Source of the DNA: Alphaproteobacteria bacterium UBA3002
GTDB taxonomy: Bacteria; Pseudomonadota; Alphaproteobacteria; Rickettsiales; UBA3002
Length of the DNA: 25,122 nt
Assembly (NCBI GenBank): GCA_002346425.1
Contig: DDZS01000007.1
Location: 1 to 25,122, forward strand
Reading direction: 5' to 3'
The notes beneath the pieces were generated by a model. The model saw only the letters and a list, made by a program, of their open reading frames with translations. It did not search any database and had not been told where the DNA came from. The translations under genes and the position numbers were made by a program. The stretch's first letter is position 1, and every line of letters starts with the position of its first letter. Shown piece by piece: positions 24,639 to 25,122 of this stretch.

Positions 24639-25117
24639 TTTACATACTCATTTTATGGCCCAAACACATAGGCAATCAGCTGCTATGGGCAGGCCCTTTA
24701 CTGGCACGAATCGTTGTTGGCTATGTGTTTATGCTAACCGGTTGGGGAAAATTGCAGCATCTGGATCGCGTTACCCAGTATTTTGGCAGTTTAGGTATTC
24801 CTGCGCCAGAAATCCTGACCCCGCTTGTTTCTGGCTGGGAGTTTGTTGGTGGGGCATTGTTAATTCTGGGGCTTATGACGCGCGTCAGTGCTGGTGGCCT
24901 TGCCGTCATTATGATCGTGGCTACATTAGCGGCACAAGCTGACGATATTGCAAGCCTCTCCGATTTATTGGGGTTAGAAGAAATGCTCTATTTTGCGCTT
25001 TTCACTTGGTTAGCAATTTTTGGGGCGGGGCGTGTGTCGATTGACGCGTGGATCGAACGCCGTTTTGCGGCTATATCGTGCAAACGCTCACGCCCGCCGC
25101 TTCGAATTCCAGCGTAG
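24629..25117 (+). CDS. DoxX-family membrane protein (BufD/HvfD-like)
   Basis: A 162-residue inner-membrane protein with four hydrophobic helices. WAGPLLARIVVGYVFMLTGWGKL at the start of helix 1 and VSGWEFVGGALLILGLMTR at helix 2 are DoxX marks. It is regularly the last gene of bufferin/Hvf operons; its exact role there is not settled. Start 24629 is chosen because AAGGA (24617-24621) lies 7 nt before it; the frame is open upstream to 24560, but only inside the preceding gene. Five bases remain after the stop to the window edge. Confidence 0.88.
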   Translation: MRLIYILILWPKHIGNQLLWAGPLLARIVVGYVFMLTGWGKLQHLDRVTQYFGSLGIPAPEILTPLVSGWEFVGGALLILGLMTRVSAGGLAVIMIVATLAAQADDIASLSDLLGLEEMLYFALFTWLAIFGAGRVSIDAWIERRFAAISCKRSRPPLRIPA

Positions 25118-25122
25118 TGTGG

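Noticed and set aside
1..25122. Mobile elements, prophage, CRISPR array, tRNA or rRNA
   Set aside because: No transposase or integrase motif, no regularly spaced repeats and no recognisable tRNA or rRNA segments were seen.

Overview
The window looks like a chromosomal segment of a Gram-negative bacterium with medium GC, most likely an alphaproteobacterium. The reasons are a SigF/NrsF-type ECF sigma/anti-sigma pair, a Crp/Fnr regulator of a type common in alphaproteobacteria, an alanine-racemase-fold ornithine/lysine decarboxylase behind a long structured leader, and two RND efflux operons. Genes are densely packed with many 1-23 nt overlaps. I see no rRNA, tRNA, CRISPR array or insertion sequence.

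Positions 1-4462 (+) hold a signalling operon. It contains a membrane sensor kinase cut by the left edge, a receiver fused to an RsbW-like ATPase domain, a small divergent truncated-globin-like protein, and a soluble hybrid kinase with a degenerate plus an intact receiver. The genes overlap or nearly touch, so they are probably co-transcribed. The globin in the middle suggests a gas or redox input, which is inference. A TetR gene (4572-5162) follows behind its own palindromic promoter.

Positions 5159-16877 (-) hold two tandem RND operons. The upstream one, transcribed first from about 16.9 kb, is tetR (CecR-like) - adaptor - AcrB-like pump - outer-membrane channel. The downstream one is tetR - adaptor - MexF/OqxB-like pump and has no channel gene of its own; it could borrow the neighbouring one. 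The downstream regulator has two nearly identical 16-bp palindromes, one in front of its own gene and one in front of the adaptor gene.

Positions 16878-20017 hold the only long non-coding stretch (about 410 nt), with a regulator palindrome on the left and a folded leader on the right. It precedes an ornithine/lysine decarboxylase and a sodium:solute symporter, probably a two-gene amine or amino-acid module. A single-domain response regulator and a Crp/Fnr protein follow on the minus strand (20014-21240).

Positions 21364-25117 (+) hold an ECF sigma factor, its six-helix anti-sigma factor, and a bufferin/Hvf-like metal-stress RiPP operon. The operon consists of a secreted 69-residue Cys/His repeat peptide, an MNIO (DUF692) enzyme fused to its DUF2063 partner, and a DoxX protein. 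An ECF-type promoter (GTAACT-N16-CGAA) sits directly before the peptide gene, and a perfect hairpin separates the peptide gene from the enzyme gene. This module, with its apparently unusual tandem CKGHSGCEGK core, and the globin-containing signalling operon are the two best candidates for something not yet described.
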